From Vanilla planifolia (taxonomy: Eukaryota; Streptophyta; Magnoliopsida; Asparagales; Orchidaceae): 64,000 bases of DNA. The notes below the pieces were generated by a model. The model was given only the letters and a program-made list of their open reading frames with translations. It did no database searches and was not told the origin of the DNA. The position numbers and the translations under genes are program-made. Location: the NCBI GenBank assembly GCA_023846275.1, contig JAIUJO010000087.1:637501-701500 (forward strand), given 5' to 3'. Positions 47,501 to 62,200 of this stretch are shown in pieces (the stretch's first letter is position 1; the number at the start of each line of letters is the position of its first letter).

Positions 47501-50500
47501 ATCTTAAGAATTATATCGAAAACTACAAATTGGTCATTATGTCCTCATGAAGTCATTGATAGACAAGTGATAAAATCAAATGAGATATTATTCCAAGGAC
47601 TTGCCAGTACTGGTAGTAGTGCATACAGTTCTTATTTATGACTTGATGGTTTTGATGCAACAAAAAGTGTTCACCTGTCAATAAATTTCTTAACATCTAA
47701 ATTCATGTGGGGGTAGTAAGCATACCTTTAATAATTAAGAGTGATCTTTGAAAATTCAAAGTGACTCATGACCTTTGTAACGTGATCTACACATGCATCA
47801 TTTTTGTGATCATCTTAATGTGTAAAACTTTATTTTTGATAAAATACTTTGAGTGCTTACCATCTTTTGTCTCTTGATAAATTTTGCAAAAGTTGTGGTC
47901 ATCTTTATACTTCATAACTTACTTTATAAATTCTATAGGTTATATTTGCATAATAGTTGTTAAACCTTGTAAGACTGAAGGAGGTCAAGAAAGCATATTT
48001 ACTAGTTTGTTCAAAGAGCCTTTCTTTACTTAATAATTAGGTTGAATTGTTGTAAGTATGAAAAACACTTTAAGTGTCATACATATTGTAGCTTTGATTG
48101 ACTCTACAAATATTGGAGTGGTTAACGATCTGAATGTACTATGAATTATTTTCTAAGGATGTATGGCCTCTAATGTTTTAAAAATTTATGTAAACAAATC
48201 AGCTCTTTATCATGGAGTAGAGTTTTTTTCTCCAAGCAATAATTAAGAATAATATGCTAGTGGCATGCCTTATTCCATTAAAACTCCATCAATAACTTGC
48301 CCTGATGCATTTACTTGAATCTCTAATGAATGTTATAGATTTGTAGAGCTAGAATTGGAGCTTCACAAATGTCTATTGATGTAATTCAAAACACTCAAAG
48401 TTTAGATGTGAGCAAGTTAGTTCATGAAATGGTGCAATTCTTTCAAAGAATCCTTTGATGAATTTTCTTAGGTATTGATAAGCTCTATGAAAAGCCCTAA
48501 AATTAGTAACATCATGAGGTTTAGAATATTTCTTATACCATTAATCAACTCTTTATCAATGTTTATTTCACCCTTTCCAACTTAATATCCAAAATATGAA
48601 ATTGTTTCCCTTGCATACTCACACTACTTCTCATTCAACTATAAATGATGGGATTTTAATACATAAAACACCTTCCATAAATTCTTTGCATGTCCTTCAT
48701 GTGTATTACTATAAATGAGAATGTTATCAAGGCAGACTAACACAAAATCTTCTAAGTGAAGGTAAAGAAGGCCATTCATTAGTCACATGACCATTTCTTG
48801 AGCATTACACAACCCAAACACCATTAGTAGACACTCATACAATAATTGTAGAGATTTAAACGTTTTTTTTGAAACTTTCTCCTTCTATAATATGTACTTG
48901 ATGATGCCTTGCTTAGACCTCTAATTTTTTGAATGCTCATGCATGCTTCAGTTGGTCTAATAGATCCTAACTCTTCATTGTGGATACCTATTCATATAAG
49001 TGATTTTGTTAAGAGCTCGATAATCCAACACATGTGCTAACTTCCATCCTTTTTTGCACTAATTCAACTAGAGAGCCAAATGGTGAATTAGCAAGCTTGA
49101 GTACTCCATTCTTTAATAACTCTATGACTTGCTTATTAATCACTTCATTTTTTACCACTAAGTTATATTACATATCTTTTTTTATAAGTGTTGATTTGAT
49201 AAAAGTTAATCTGATGCTTCATGACACAATTCGATAGTTGCACTTTTATTTTAGTAAATAGTGTAGAATATTTTGATAGTATCTTTTTAAGTTTTTTAGG
49301 TAGATTACTATATTTTTGGAACCAATATTTAGGTTTTTGAGTCTAATTAACAATAACTCATAATTTAAAATTTTATTTCCTAACCTTATTTCATGGCGAG
49401 TAGTAATAATATCTACTATTAACCTTCCTTTGTTCCATATTATAAGAAATCTCTATCCATCCATCGTGAATCAAACCTATTTGGGCTTAACAATAGTATA
49501 TATCATCTTGATTCCACAAGTATGAGTAGCCAAATATGATATGGAAAATATCTAATGGAATTGCTTTAGAGTCTCTTTGACTCATCCCATGAGAATAGGG
49601 TTTGGATAAGTACAACTTTTTTAGCATAGTGTCTCCACAAAGCTTTTAAAGGTCAAATGTTTCTAACTGCCAGTGTCAATGATATCATTGACCAACATGT
49701 TTACATGAATATAAGTTGAAAAAAGTTCAAGTCTTTCTATTATAATTTTGGTAAAAAGCTTTGATGGCCCTACAAAAATAGTGTCTTATATTTTTATCAT
49801 CAAGCCTCAAGAGTCATCTATATTTTAGATGCAACAAAGATCTTTTCCCCTAATTTTCTTAAAAGTCTCTAAGAAATAATTAATGTAAATGATCCAAACT
49901 ATTTCTTATATGTGGCCTTAATTATTATAGTGTGTGCAATTTTTGTGACACTCACTTGTAAATGGTGTTGTTATTATTGTGGTTATCATCCAGTTTATTT
50001 GATATTAATCTTTCCTCTTTTGTCAGTTCAATATATTAGTGTTAATCCTCTAGTAGTGTGAAATCCCATGCCCTTAGTTCCCTATTTTGGATCCTTCCTT
50101 TCAATGGAGATTATATCAATGGCCATTGTAAATCTACTTGCTTATACCAATGATTGTGTAGGGAATTATGTTAGTTAAGTAGTAATAGGATAATAAAAAC
50201 CTAAGAAGTAAATAGATAAAGTCTACATCTTTAAAATAGATATTCTTAATACTATAACCTATGTTCGAAATTTAATGGTGTAATCTTAGATTTTTTGCAC
50301 TTCTTAATATCAGAGACAATACAACTTCCTCTAGCTATCATACACAATCCATGAGATAAAAGTTTTTCAAATTAATTTCTTACACAATTTCCATCATAAC
50401 TCTATATCCAAAAGAGTTCAAAAGTTTACATTGAACTAGGTCAATGCATGGCTCAACATTTTCAATCAAGCATATGCTACTTTGTGAAATGAAGAGTAGT

Positions 50501-50864
50501 TGTATAGAGGAGATAGGTCTCTAGTTGATTTAGGCATCTAAAATTTTTGCATCCAAAGTAGCACCATTAATAGGGTATATCTAAGTTGAACGGACATTAA
50601 CTCTTCTCAAGAATTGAATAGAAATATTAACGGTGAAATCCTCAAATGCGTCCCCAAGTGTCCCTGATCTACAAAAATTTTCTTTGCATGGTGATTTTTC
50701 TTTCAAATTTATGATGGTGTATATAAAATTTTTAACACCATCCCTATTAACATTTCTATTTATTGTGTTAATGAAGTAACTTGTTGTTGCATAAGAAGAT
50801 TGAACCCTCCAAGAACTTCTCCCTATTTCATTCATCATTCTTACCTCCGTATATAAGGGTTGCA

Positions 50865-51035
50865 TAAACATTTTAATGCAAAAAGTATAATGTTTTACTT
50901 TTTAAAGGAGACATTTGGCCATTGACTCAAAGCATACAAATTGTAGATTTTGTGTCAACCGATCCCTTAAAAGAATGTGCATGGATTTCACATGCCAGAG
51001 GCACAACGTGCTTGTAGGTGAGGCATGATAAGTGG
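50865..51035 (-). repeat. Probable right LTR remnant of the Gypsy fossil
   Basis: A direct repeat of the start of the left LTR region (shared text around TATAATxTTTTAxTTTTTAAA). It ends where the LINE sequence resumes (GATAAGTGGTAAGAAATAGA near 51,030, parallel to CAATAAGTGGAGATTCAATC in copy B near 59,364). Confidence 0.4.
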
Positions 51036-54000
51036 TAAGAAATAGACTTTCAATTTCTCAAAAGCTTTAGTGAAGATCTCTAGGAGAAAGAAAAGGCACC
51101 TAGCCTTTCTTAGATGAACCCAGATGGCTTTATAGTGGCTATCAATCACATGTCAAGACAAAAAGCTACTAAATAAATGCAAAAAAGTGTTTTTCATTAA
51201 AATGGCAAAAGAAGATTGTAGGCATCTCAAAATACTAACATAGTAGATCGTAATGAATAATTTCCTAACTTTGAACACTAATGGTGTAGTTTATTCTACA
51301 AAGTATTCATTCCTTAAGAACATGATCAAATTGAAAGAAATTATGGTAACTTCATTTTTGGAATCTTTTGAAGGTAACAAGCAAATGGACATCATTCAAA
51401 GGAGTTAAAGTCTTTATATTGGGAGAACATCTCTAACAAAGTTTGGTTGTTTTAGTTGTATTACTTCCAAGGGCAAATAATGAAAATGAAGAACAATGTC
51501 TTCATATGGTTATGAAGTAATACATAAATGAAGTTTTACTTTTTTGTGTATTCCAACAACTATTTCATTAATAGAAGAGATCTTTGGTGGGAATAAAGAT
51601 TGATGATGGAGGCTAATAGTCTTCCTTGGGTGATAGAGAGAATTTATGTCATTACTAAGGTTCAAGAATTTAAATATCACTCTTATGGATAGAACCCTAA
51701 TGAATCATGATTAGCTAAAAACATTTCCAACATAGTGCTTTAACATATAAACAAAATTCTATTAGATTACTCCATTTTTTTGTCCTTCCTCCAACAATTA
51801 GATCTATTCCAAGGTAAATAAAATTCCAAACCACTTGGACGAGAAGAATAGAATTCCATCCAATGTTTGCTCAAAATAGTAGTTTTCAAATTGTTGAGTT
51901 AAGAATGAGGGTGCTAGCTTACAAAGTGAGGAGACATAAGACTCACCATGGAGAAAGCTCAATTTTTTAAATATTCTAGATGATTCAAGAAGTAGAAGAG
52001 CCACTTTTGGAGAAATAAAGGCATAACAAGCTATAGAAGAATTATAAAGTTTTGAATTGACCAAACATAAGATTAGTTGTTCATGAGTACTAAATGGGTG
52101 GAGCTATATTAAAAGCTTGAAGGCAAGTACTATGTGGCTCAGGGAAGTTAATAAAAGCAAAACATTTTCCATTTAAAGGCCATAAATAGGCAAAGTTAGC
52201 TTAATATATAATGAATTAAAGATGCAAGTAGGAGTTGGATCTCAGAGGAGGATTTAATTGCCAAATATGTTATGGGTTGCTTCACCTCTCACTTATTTAT
52301 TGTCCCTATCAAGCAAAATAGGAGGTGCATTGCTTTATTATCCTTAGACTCACTAAAAAGGAATATGATACTAATTTAGCTAATTTGTAAGGTGAAATTA
52401 TAAAAAATAAATTTTTTGATGGATTTTTTAAGTGCTTTTAAATTGGATGGGATTAATATGTTCCTTTACAAGCATTGTTGATCAAGATGACAATTATGAA
52501 CCTATCAATGATTTTCCTATTGGTAACCTATTACTTAGATAATTCATTAGTGCTATTATAATCTTCCTTCTAAAGACTTACTACATTGCATCTATTAAAA
52601 ATTGTAGACTAATTTGAACTTATGGATTCTTTCAAAAAATTTAAAGTTATTGGTTGTTAGCCTACAATCTTAATTGTCCACACACAAATCTTAATAAAAT
52701 AGTCAACTTTTGGTAAGGAGAAATCACTAAAAATATCTTCATTGCACAAGAACTACTTTGATGCTTTAAATTGTAAGGTCAAAGTTAATAACTCGTTTAT
52801 AAAACTATACTTTAGGAAAGCATTGAAATGTATATCATGCAATTTTCTTAAAAAGTACTACATAAGCATAACTTTAATAGTTAATTTATTAATCTAGTCA
52901 TAACTATCTATAATAAAAAAATGACTACTAGTCATTAATTTTAGAGACAATGGCCATCCTAATCATCCCATGGCTAAAGCAAGGTAACCATCTATCCTTA
53001 TTTCTTTTCCTTGCCATATCTAAAGCACTAAGAAGTGGTTTAAGCAATGTACTTGTATAAGGTGTAGTGAAGCACTATGCAACTTCGTGAGGTAATAAAC
53101 GAGATTCCCGTTCGGACCTAACAGTTAAATTTTATCTTCTTCTCAAGTGGTGAAAAACGCTCCATTCAAAATATCAATATATTCTACTTTGAGCTTTATG
53201 ACACATTACATTTGGAAATTATTGTACAAAATATATTATCTATTTAGAGTAAATAAATAAAACACAGGTAGCAGCACAACATCAAGAAGCTCTAAGGATT
53301 CAAAAGGTACAACCATCCAAACGTAAGAAGTAGGTTGTTCTCTTACAAAACTACATTAACAATACATGCATTAAGATAATTGAAAAGTGGAAGAAATTAC
53401 TCTTAATGGTAACTTTTGATTGTTAGCCATGTCATATAATTAATTCCACTATATACTCTAATGATGTTCTATCCTTCAAATAATATTATTAATTTAGTAG
53501 AAAGTGTGACGACTGAGTTCCTTTAGAGGAATAGTCATCTATCCTCCAAAATGTCTTTTACTAATATAGTGCATCATATAAATTTATTACATTTTGCTAA
53601 CAATTGGAGGAAGTTGAATTTTTAATTTGAAGACAAATGGACTTTCTATGCATATAGGAACTCTCAAATTCTTACTTTTATGGATTCTCTAAGGAGCATA
53701 AACTTATTGAACTAGTTTTCTATGATCCGTGGAATAAAACATAGCCAACATGAAATGGTTCATCAATTGCTTCCACACTAAAGGAATTGTAGTCACAAAA
53801 ACACAATAGCCGTTAGTGTATCTTAATTTCTTCCATCTCCCATATTTTGCAATATCTGGAAGTTAAAAATTTAAAACAAAATAATAACAACAAATCCCAT
53901 GAATTCTATGATAAATATAATTCAACATAATATCTATGCCATTTTCAATTGTAGTCTAATCATAAAGAGAAGCTCAATAAATCTTCAATTAGTAAAATAT

Positions 54001-54449
54001 TCATTGCTAGCTCTACATTTCAAGAGAAATTTCAAAACAATTAAAGTGGTTCAGTGCACTCCCCCAATAATAACTTCTGTCAAATTATGTATTATTTTTT
54101 TGAATAAAGGGAACAAATGCATTGTAGGTTGTGGTCATGTGATCAGAGACCACTTGGGTAAACCAATTAGTGCAATCTAAATTTATTAAGGATCTAAAAT
54201 AATTATAGAAGATTAGCTATAATTGTACTATTTGGTTTAAACTTAAGTGAAAATCTAGGCTTATAGAGGTTTATCATTGAATCAAATAGTAAATTAATCC
54301 TTGTAATGATTTGCCAAAGAATTGGAATCCTTGGGGTAAACCAATTAGGTCAATTTGCTAGAAATCATGATCATTTAGATATTCTAGATTCATAAAAAAT
54401 TCTAACAATTTTCAATTATTTAATTACAAATGATAAGGGGAGATGTCAA

Positions 54450-57400
54450 TATATTTATTGAGTGATCATAAAAAAGTCATGCAATGAATCCTTTCATAAT
54501 AAAACTCATGAATTCTTTATAAAGGTCATTGGGGTCATCTTGTATTTCTTCTTATGTAAATCACTAGCCAATTGGGGTTGAAAAACAAGAAGAAAAATCT
54601 TGGAAAACACACCACAAAATTTTATTGTATTTTTTACTTTTCCAAAGTAATTCAATTCCCATAAACAGCTAGGGCTTTGAAACTCATGGCAAACAAGTCA
54701 TATTTTGGGCCAACGAAATGAACCTATTTGACATGGCAATTTCATTCAAGGGAAACCCATTTCCATATAATATCTCAATTCTAACAGGTAATAACTATTC
54801 TTCTTATATTAAAGATAATGATTTCTCCAATGCCAAAAGAATACCTATCAAACTCATTTCAAGATTTTTTTTTTCAAACCTTAACTTGGTCCTAACAAAA
54901 TACCAGAGCAAGGCATACTATTTTGACTACATTTCTAAAGTAAATAGAGTATAAATTTTATTAAATTACAATAAAATTTTTTTGTATTGTTAATACAATG
55001 GTAGATTTGTGAATTAGGAAGCTATCCATGAAATTGAATTTTCTTTTTAGAAGTTGGATGGATAAAGAATGAGAAAAATACCAACACTTTCTTAATAATG
55101 TCTTGGTTATTTGGTCCAATAGCAAGTGGAAATATTTACTAATTCGATCACATGGCATGTTTCTAGAAGCCTATCATTGGTATGTGTTGATTCTTTAGTT
55201 AGTTCATCCTCCCAATCAACCCAATGTAAGGACTAGAAAAATGGCATTAATTAGGCATAATGGTTTTATTAAACAATGCATCAAACTTTGTATTTAATTT
55301 GGATAATTTGGTTATTTGTTTAAATTCATTACTCCTTCTTAATGGCTTTCTGGCTCAATGATATGGTCACAAAAGTTTAAACAAATATGATGACATTAAC
55401 AATTCATTTTAAAATGTATGGTTATGGACTTCATCATTATATTGTTTAACAACTTCCTTAAAAAATACTGTATCGACTTAGATGATAATCTACAAGCATG
55501 ATTTAGACTGGTCTGAAACCTTTTTAATTCATGTTAGGGGCGTTTTGTTATGATAATACTTCAAAAAATATTTTTGATTACTTTGATGATGAATATTTTC
55601 TTAATAAGTGCAACATGATTCCTTAACCATTCTAGCTTAACATTTCATGTCAAGACTATCATGCTCTATACATAATTCTCAATGCTAATAGATCAATTTT
55701 GTCTTTTATTCCTCCACCTGGTGTCAGTACCATTTTGATATAGTCACTTACAAAGAATTAAACAAACCTTAATTAGACTTTCCTATATTTATAGCAATGA
55801 AATCCATTAATGTAGAACATAATATTTGATTCATCATAAGACTATTATTATTTCAATATGTTGCATGACACATAACATTTTGATACTTATAGAATGCCTC
55901 TAATTTTATTCAAGGTTGTTCAATTATGACAACACATAAATACACTGGTCAAACTTATCCATTTAAGCACATCATCTAAGTTCGAGCAATTCAGTTCTTC
56001 AATTAGCTCGTTTATCACTTCACCAACATTTTCAAAGGGTGTTTACTATGATGATTCCATTCATATTGTGATTCAATTCATTGTGCTCTTATGTTTGCTT
56101 ATATCAATTCAATGCAAAAGTTATGGAATCGATCATGGTCACTATCGATACCTCTATGCATGTATTCAAGCCAATAAACTGAATTCATTATATAGGTACT
56201 TCAATGAGACACCTCAAATCATTGAATGGTAGCCAATCAGCTTAAAATATTAATGCAAATTAGCACATTGAAAGCTTAAGGATGCTTATCCTCTTTGTCA
56301 CATATCAACTTTTTCCTTTGGAGGACTTCATTATAACACTAATGCATTTCAACTACTAAACTCTATCTATAATAATCTCCATATAAAAAGAACTCATTTT
56401 TCTAAAAGAGAATATTAAGCAATGGTTTACATGACCTTATGTTGTGAAAAAGTTGATTAAATGATTTCAGAGGATGTTAACCACTTAAAATAAATAGAAT
56501 TTGAGTAAATTTGTTTTAATGATGTTTTGAAAATTTCTATTTTATTTCAAAATAAATTAATTTTCTTTAAAATTTAGAAATAAAATAAAAAATTATAAAT
56601 TTGAAAATAATTAAAAAGTATACCAACACATTTAGAAAGTTCAACTTAATTCCAAGCATACATCTACCCTAAATAAAAGCAAAACAAAGACAATGCCATT
56701 GAGTACAGGCCGTGCACAAAAAAATAGCCCTCACAAAAGTGAAATAAAGCAAAACATGTATAATAGATTTTCAAATTAATAAAACTAATAGAGGATGAAA
56801 AATTCTAATGACGCAAATCAAAATTGACTCTTATAATAATCTTATGCTTGACAAAATATTTAACAAAGTATAAATGTATTATGCTTTGCTTCAATAAATT
56901 TAGAAATAAAATAATATAAGCATTGTTGATTCTAGTAAAAGGGAGTGTTGGAGCTTAAATACTAAAGGATACAACTAATGCAAATAATGGTGAGCACCTA
57001 CAAATAACACTTCAATTTTCTAGCTTAAAATAATTCCTAAGCTTTGCACCATTCTTTTTATGTTAAAAAATGTACAAATTATAAGCATATTACGACAACT
57101 AAAAGTAGTATCCAAACTTCCCAATTTTTTCCTATGGGCCGAACGAGTCTAATTTGATAGCAACTATTCAAATATAGTCCTTTATGCAAAATAATGACTT
57201 GGCATGCCAAACAATGTTTATAAAAAAGCCATTATGATCCATCAGACAACATTACCACCTTTAGAGTCTATAATATATCATAATAAATGAGACTCATATG
57301 ATTGATTTTAATATGGATCATTATATCAAAAATGACATGATCGAATCAAGGTAATCGATGACCACATGAATTATTTTACTTTTAACTTTTTAAATCGAAA

Positions 57401-58900
57401 TAATGCATGATCATATAAAGACAAATGTGAGCTACATGATTGATTTTAACTTGGGCCATTAGATAAAAAATAGTTTCATAACCAAATAAATAAATTAAAA
57501 TTTTATGCTGATTAATAAGATGGAGGAATTTAGACCATTTGATCATGAAAATTATGTGATCGAATGATAGGAAATAAATCTGTGATTTAGAATGAAGGAT
57601 GAGTTTTCAAACATCTGACCATGAATAAATGTGATTGAATGATTGGCTCTACATGTTTTGGAAATGAAGAATAACTTTGAACTATTTGATTTCCTATGGT
57701 AATGTATTTAATCTAAATGAGTGATGAAGAGGAGCTACAATGAGACATCAAGAACTTTTGCAAGCAAGATGTTATGTTGTTCACACCTAGCCACACCTAG
57801 CCGTGGTGCCAAGTTTCAAGATAACAAACTTGATGTATTAATAATGGATTTGGTTGAGTGAATTTTTAGATTTTAAAGAGTTGATATTGATTTTTAAGGA
57901 AGAAATTAAAAAGAAGAGGAGCAAATATCAAATATTATGAAAATCATCTTAATTGTAAGAGTAAACATCAAGTGGTACATTTTGAATTTAATTTTATGTT
58001 TTTTAATTTTATTTTTTATTATAATGATAAGGTTTATTTAACCATTCATGCATGCTACAAAAATGAAATTTAAATTTAAATTATCTATATTAGAAAAAAT
58101 TTTAGTTTTTAATATGTTTTATCATCATATGTTGATCATCATAAGAATCATTTTTCTTCAAAATTATTATTTCAAAAATAATTAATTAAATCTAAAAAAT
58201 AAAACAATAAATATAATTGAATTAACTATCCTAAATCTATATAACAAATGTTTGGTCTAAGGCAACAATGTCGAACCTTTTTACTACGACAATCAGATCG
58301 AGGCATCACACTTGAACATGGATGGAAGTATATTCAATCAAGGCACAACACCTTATATTCATAAATCAATTAATCATTTTACTGTTAACACATCTGAGTA
58401 AATCCTAAAAAACCCTAAGGTAGCTATCACTGAAATTCGACTACTTCGAAAGAACACAAGATGTCTTATAATGACCAAAAAGAAGAGCAAGTACATAAAG
58501 TTTGACTAAAACGTAATGTGTTTTCTGCATAGCAAACAATCAAATTTAGTGAATGATGTGAGCTAACTGAGCATATAATTTTGTAATCAAATGTTGCCAA
58601 CTCATTTACCTCTTTTTAAAGATAATTTCATCAGCAATTCAATCACTAAATTTTGTGATTGCTTGGTTGACATTTAATCAACAAGATTAAATCAAACAAT
58701 CATGTCACAATTTAGATCTAATGGTTAAGATGAAATCACAATTTGAAAACTGCTCTAGTTTGTTCCAAATTGTCACTTTATGCAATTTTCACTATCGAAT
58801 GGTCCAAGATGACTCACATCATGTGGCTCTTACAAAACAATTATTTAACAATTATTTACTAACCATTATAACTTTTATTCAAATAAAATTATGTTTCTAA
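54450..58900. other. Unrecognised interval between the two LINE copies
   Basis: No element or gene was identified. One plus-strand frame stays free of stops for about 100 codons near 55,930-56,225, and parts of it read plausibly as protein, but its length is within what this AT-rich window gives by chance and the family is unknown. A degenerate tandem repeat lies at 57,285-57,700. Confidence 0.4.
57285..57700. repeat. Degenerate tandem repeat around an ATGATTGATTTTAA motif
   Basis: CATATGATTGATTTTAATAT near 57,296 and CTACATGATTGATTTTAACT near 57,434 begin similar blocks, about 138 bases apart, that continue with (G)GATCATTA and GGCCATTAGATAAAAAA. Further variants (ACCATTTGATCATGAAAATT near 57,536 and ACATCTGACCATGAATAAAT near 57,612) carry the same 'ATxTGAxCATGAA...GTGATxGAATGAT' text. 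It is an old, diverged array. Confidence 0.5.
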
Positions 58901-59214
58901 ATAGAAAACATCCTTGAAATCCTAATGGTTGATTGGTCAGTTTGGTAGGTGCAATTAGTCGATATAAAATGTTTATAAATTGGATAATTATTAAACAAAA
59001 TAGATTGATGAAAGTTTTACGAGAATATAAAGAAATTGTTTCTAGTAATGATATTAAAGCCATTAGTGTGGGTGCTCATCATCACCTGCATTTATTGTGT
59101 CCGTTATCATCACATTCAAATTCTTAGAATCACTTAGGCTCTCATTTTTCTAATTGATTAAATTAAAATACTTGAACCTTATTGAGTAATTCATTAAGCA
59201 TAAGAATTATACTT

Positions 59215-62200
59215 TACAAATCATCAACACTTAATAAAAGAACTTAATTCTATAATGAATCATCTATTTGTTAATTTTATCATCAACTTAAATGAGAACT
59301 TTTAAAGTAAGAGTAAAACATTTAAAGCTAGTTTGAAACAAAGGAAGGATGTGTAGCTTAAACAATAAGTGGAGATTCAATCTCTTAAAAGCCTTAATAA
59401 GCATCTCCAAGAAATAGCAAAGGCTCTTAGGGATTTTGAGATAGACTATAATGGCTTTATAGTTGTTACCAACCACAAGTCAATAAGAAAAGCAACTAAA
59501 TGGAATGTAAAAAATTGATTTGCCACAAAAAAGACCAAAAGAAGCCTTTAACAATCTCATAATGCAAATACCATATATTATAACTAATAATGTCTAGATT
59601 TTAAACATCAAGGGTGTAGTTAGTTCTATAGTGTCTTGATGCCTTAATAACACAATCAAAATGCTCCAAATTAAGTTAATGGCAATGTGGGAAGCCCTTG
59701 CAAGTGATAAACAAATCGACATTATTAAAGGATACAAACATTTCAAGATTTTGAGGGCAACAGTTGTAACAAATTACAGGTGTTCTAGTTGTTGTACTTA
59801 CAATGCCAAATAATGAAAAAAAAGAAAAATGCCTTAAAATTTTTATAGTACATGATATGTAAATGATGTGTTATCTACTTAATCACAATTAGTTCATAGA
59901 ACTTCCTACTATAATGGTCCAACATATAAATGATATCTTATCAGACCACTAAGCATATCGATCATTTCTCCATCAATAATTAAATATAATACAAGAAAAG
60001 TTAGATTCTAAAGAACATGGGCTGAAAGCATAGAATTCCATCTAGTGGTTGCTTAGAATTGGAGTCTTCCAATTGCTATGTCAAGAATGAGGGCCCTAGC
60101 TTACAAACTAAATAGAGTTAAAAATCCCTTTAGGGAATGAACTAAGACTTAATTTAGTAATATATTTTATTAGATTGAATTATTAGAATAATATGTTATG
60201 AAGAAGGAAATAAAAATTCAAGGAGTTATAGATGATTTACCAAGGTTGGAACTATAAGAGATTTTAATAAGCCAACCTTAGTTGCTAAAATAGAGGAGAT
60301 GTATTAAAGCCATAAGACATTTACTGTGTGACCCAAGGATGGCGATAAAAACACTAATGTCTTCCACACAATAGTCAATAATAGGAAAAGATATCTTAAT
60401 GCATGCAAAATTAAAGATTTAAGCGGGAGTTGGGTCTCAAAGGAGGATTTAAGTGCCAAATATGTCATGGATTGCTTCATCTATAACTAGTCCTTACTAA
60501 ATAGGTGCTTCGCCTTGTTATGCTTAGACTCACTAAGTAATACCATGATGTTCATTTATCATGCTAACATTCAAGAAATATAAGAAACTAATTTTTGGAT
60601 GGATTCCTAAAGTTCTCGTGGACAGGATGGTTTAATGATTTCATTTACAAGCATTATTTGATCATAATTCAAGATGATATTTATGATGATGGCAATGTTT
60701 TTCTTGTTGATAGCTCATCACCTAATGAGTTCACTACAACTTATATAATCTACCTTCCAATGACTTATTATAGTACATCTTTTGGAGATTTTAGAACAAT
60801 TTGTTTCTAGAGATTCTTCTAAAAATACAAAGCTATTAGTAGTTATCTTATAGTGTTTCCTACTCACTATTCTCTCGATGGAGCAATCAGCTTTTAGTAA
60901 TGGGAATTTCACTAAAATGATCTTACTTGCATAAGAACTATTTAATGATTTAAATCACAAGATCAAAAGTAATAACTCTATTATCAAGCTAAACATTATG
61001 AAAGTATTTAGTAGTATATCTTATGGTTTTGTTAAACACATACTACACAAGTTTAACTTCAATAGTTAATTTATTAATCTATTGATGAGTATTTATAATA
61101 TACATTATTTTGTTAATCATTATTTTTGAGAAAAAAATGGTTCCTTCCAATTGTCTCATTGGCTAAAGCAAAGTAACCCTTCATCCCCATTTCTTTTCCA
61201 CATTGTGATCTAACTGCTAAAAAGATGGTTAAACAATCTACATATATAAGGAAAAGTGAATCATAAGGCTCAGAAGAGCTTGTCAACCAAACTCCCATTT
61301 GTGCCTTGTAGATGTCTTTATCCACTTTTGATGAGGTGACAAACACTCAATTAAAACTATGAAGTTATTTTTCTTTAAGCTTGAGAGCACATTAACTTTG
61401 TAGATTAACATACAAAAGGACTTCTTAATTGGATTTAAAAACATCAAACACAAGCTTGATAACATAATCTAGGAACTCCTAGGATTCAAAAGATGTTATC
61501 TTCCAATCCCTTAACTTGAAAGCACATTGTTTAAAGCTAAGAAATAGGTGGTTCATTTCAAATACTAGATTAATAATATTTGTATGAAGAAATTACTCTT
61601 AATGAGAGTTAATAATGGTCAGCAGTGTCCTCTAATTAATACAATTTTACACTCTAATGACACCTTATCTTCCCAACTAGATTATCAATATAATAGAAAT
61701 GGTGACAAATGGTTTCTTATAGGCTAATAACTATTAGGAGAGCGAGCAAATTTTGGCCAACTAGAAATAAATTAGATTCTTATAGGAAAACAATGGATAA
61801 GTTGTTTAAGAAATTGAAATATTTTAAGGATGCATGTAATGCAAGGCTTTGCTAGAAGGTGTATAGCTCAAAGACTTTCTTGGCTAAAAACATTAGTGGT
61901 AATTACCTAAATAAAAATTATTATGGAGCTTGCTTCTAACTTGGAATGATATAGACAAATTAATTCTCATTATTTTCATGCGAGGAAACCAAAAGATATG
62001 GATGGATACAATTCACTATCAATTCAGCATGATACAATCTTATAAGTAATTCCCTAACTCATAAGTTAGAAAAAATAATGTAGAGTACTAGCCAGCCTTC
62101 CAAAAAAAACATGCTAATGTGAAGGCACCTAAATAATTAATTTACATTTGCTAACTACTTGAGGAAATTCAATTCAAATTTATAAAAAATACCCTTTCTA

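Larger units (their letters stand above)
46970..51035 (-). mobile_element. Ty3/Gypsy fossil nested in LINE copy A
   Basis: A Ty3/Gypsy retroelement read on the minus strand. Reverse transcriptase text is clear: DYRALNKIT near 48,995, then FGLCNAQEMV near 48,810, LEDFVLVCLDNILIYSNTHE near 48,710-48,770 (family 'LDDFVLVYLDDILIYSKTxEEH'), LKSHHL and LNEK, then CEYARETISYFGY (family 'CxFxxxxxxYLGH'). Short end repeats are likely at about 47,150 and 50,878. The element splits a LINE whose two halves are adjacent in a second copy, so it inserted later than the LINE. It is broken, with many interruptions and shortened ends. Lineage within Gypsy was not resolved. Confidence 0.75.
46860..54450 (+). 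mobile_element. L1-type LINE, copy A, interrupted by a Gypsy insertion
   Basis: A plant L1-type LINE on the plus strand. A left piece (about 46,860-46,960, with ACATCAACACTTAGTAAAAG) and a right piece (51,040-54,450) flank an LTR element. The same two pieces are adjacent in copy B at 59.2-62.4 kb. ORF2 begins near 51,257 with FLTLNTNGVVYSTKYSFLKN (endonuclease start, family 'NILSWNVRGL...KR...'). An ISEEDLIAKYV-like linker lies near 52,240. Decayed RT text lies near 52,400-53,100, parallel to that in copy B. The end carries an RNase H domain: LNKGNKCIVGCGHVIRDHLG near 54,105-54,165 (family SKGNPGxxGxGGVIRDxxG), in a 93-codon open stretch (53,899-54,180). Stops and frameshifts are frequent. 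Identity of the family is firm; the ends are approximate. Confidence 0.8.

Noticed and set aside
54718-55158. Two overlapping frames (78 codons plus, 65 codons minus) considered as plastid ycf-type fragments
   Set aside because: No recognisable block of any plastid gene could be aligned, and the Lys/Phe/Asn-rich composition is generic for AT-rich DNA.
55930-56400. Stop-poor plus-strand stretch with faint clathrin-heavy-chain-like wording (KLKDAYPL against KLPDARPL)
   Set aside because: The resemblance rests on a few short words, needs gaps, and lies in a frame interrupted several times. The length is within chance for this window, so it is not reported as a gene.
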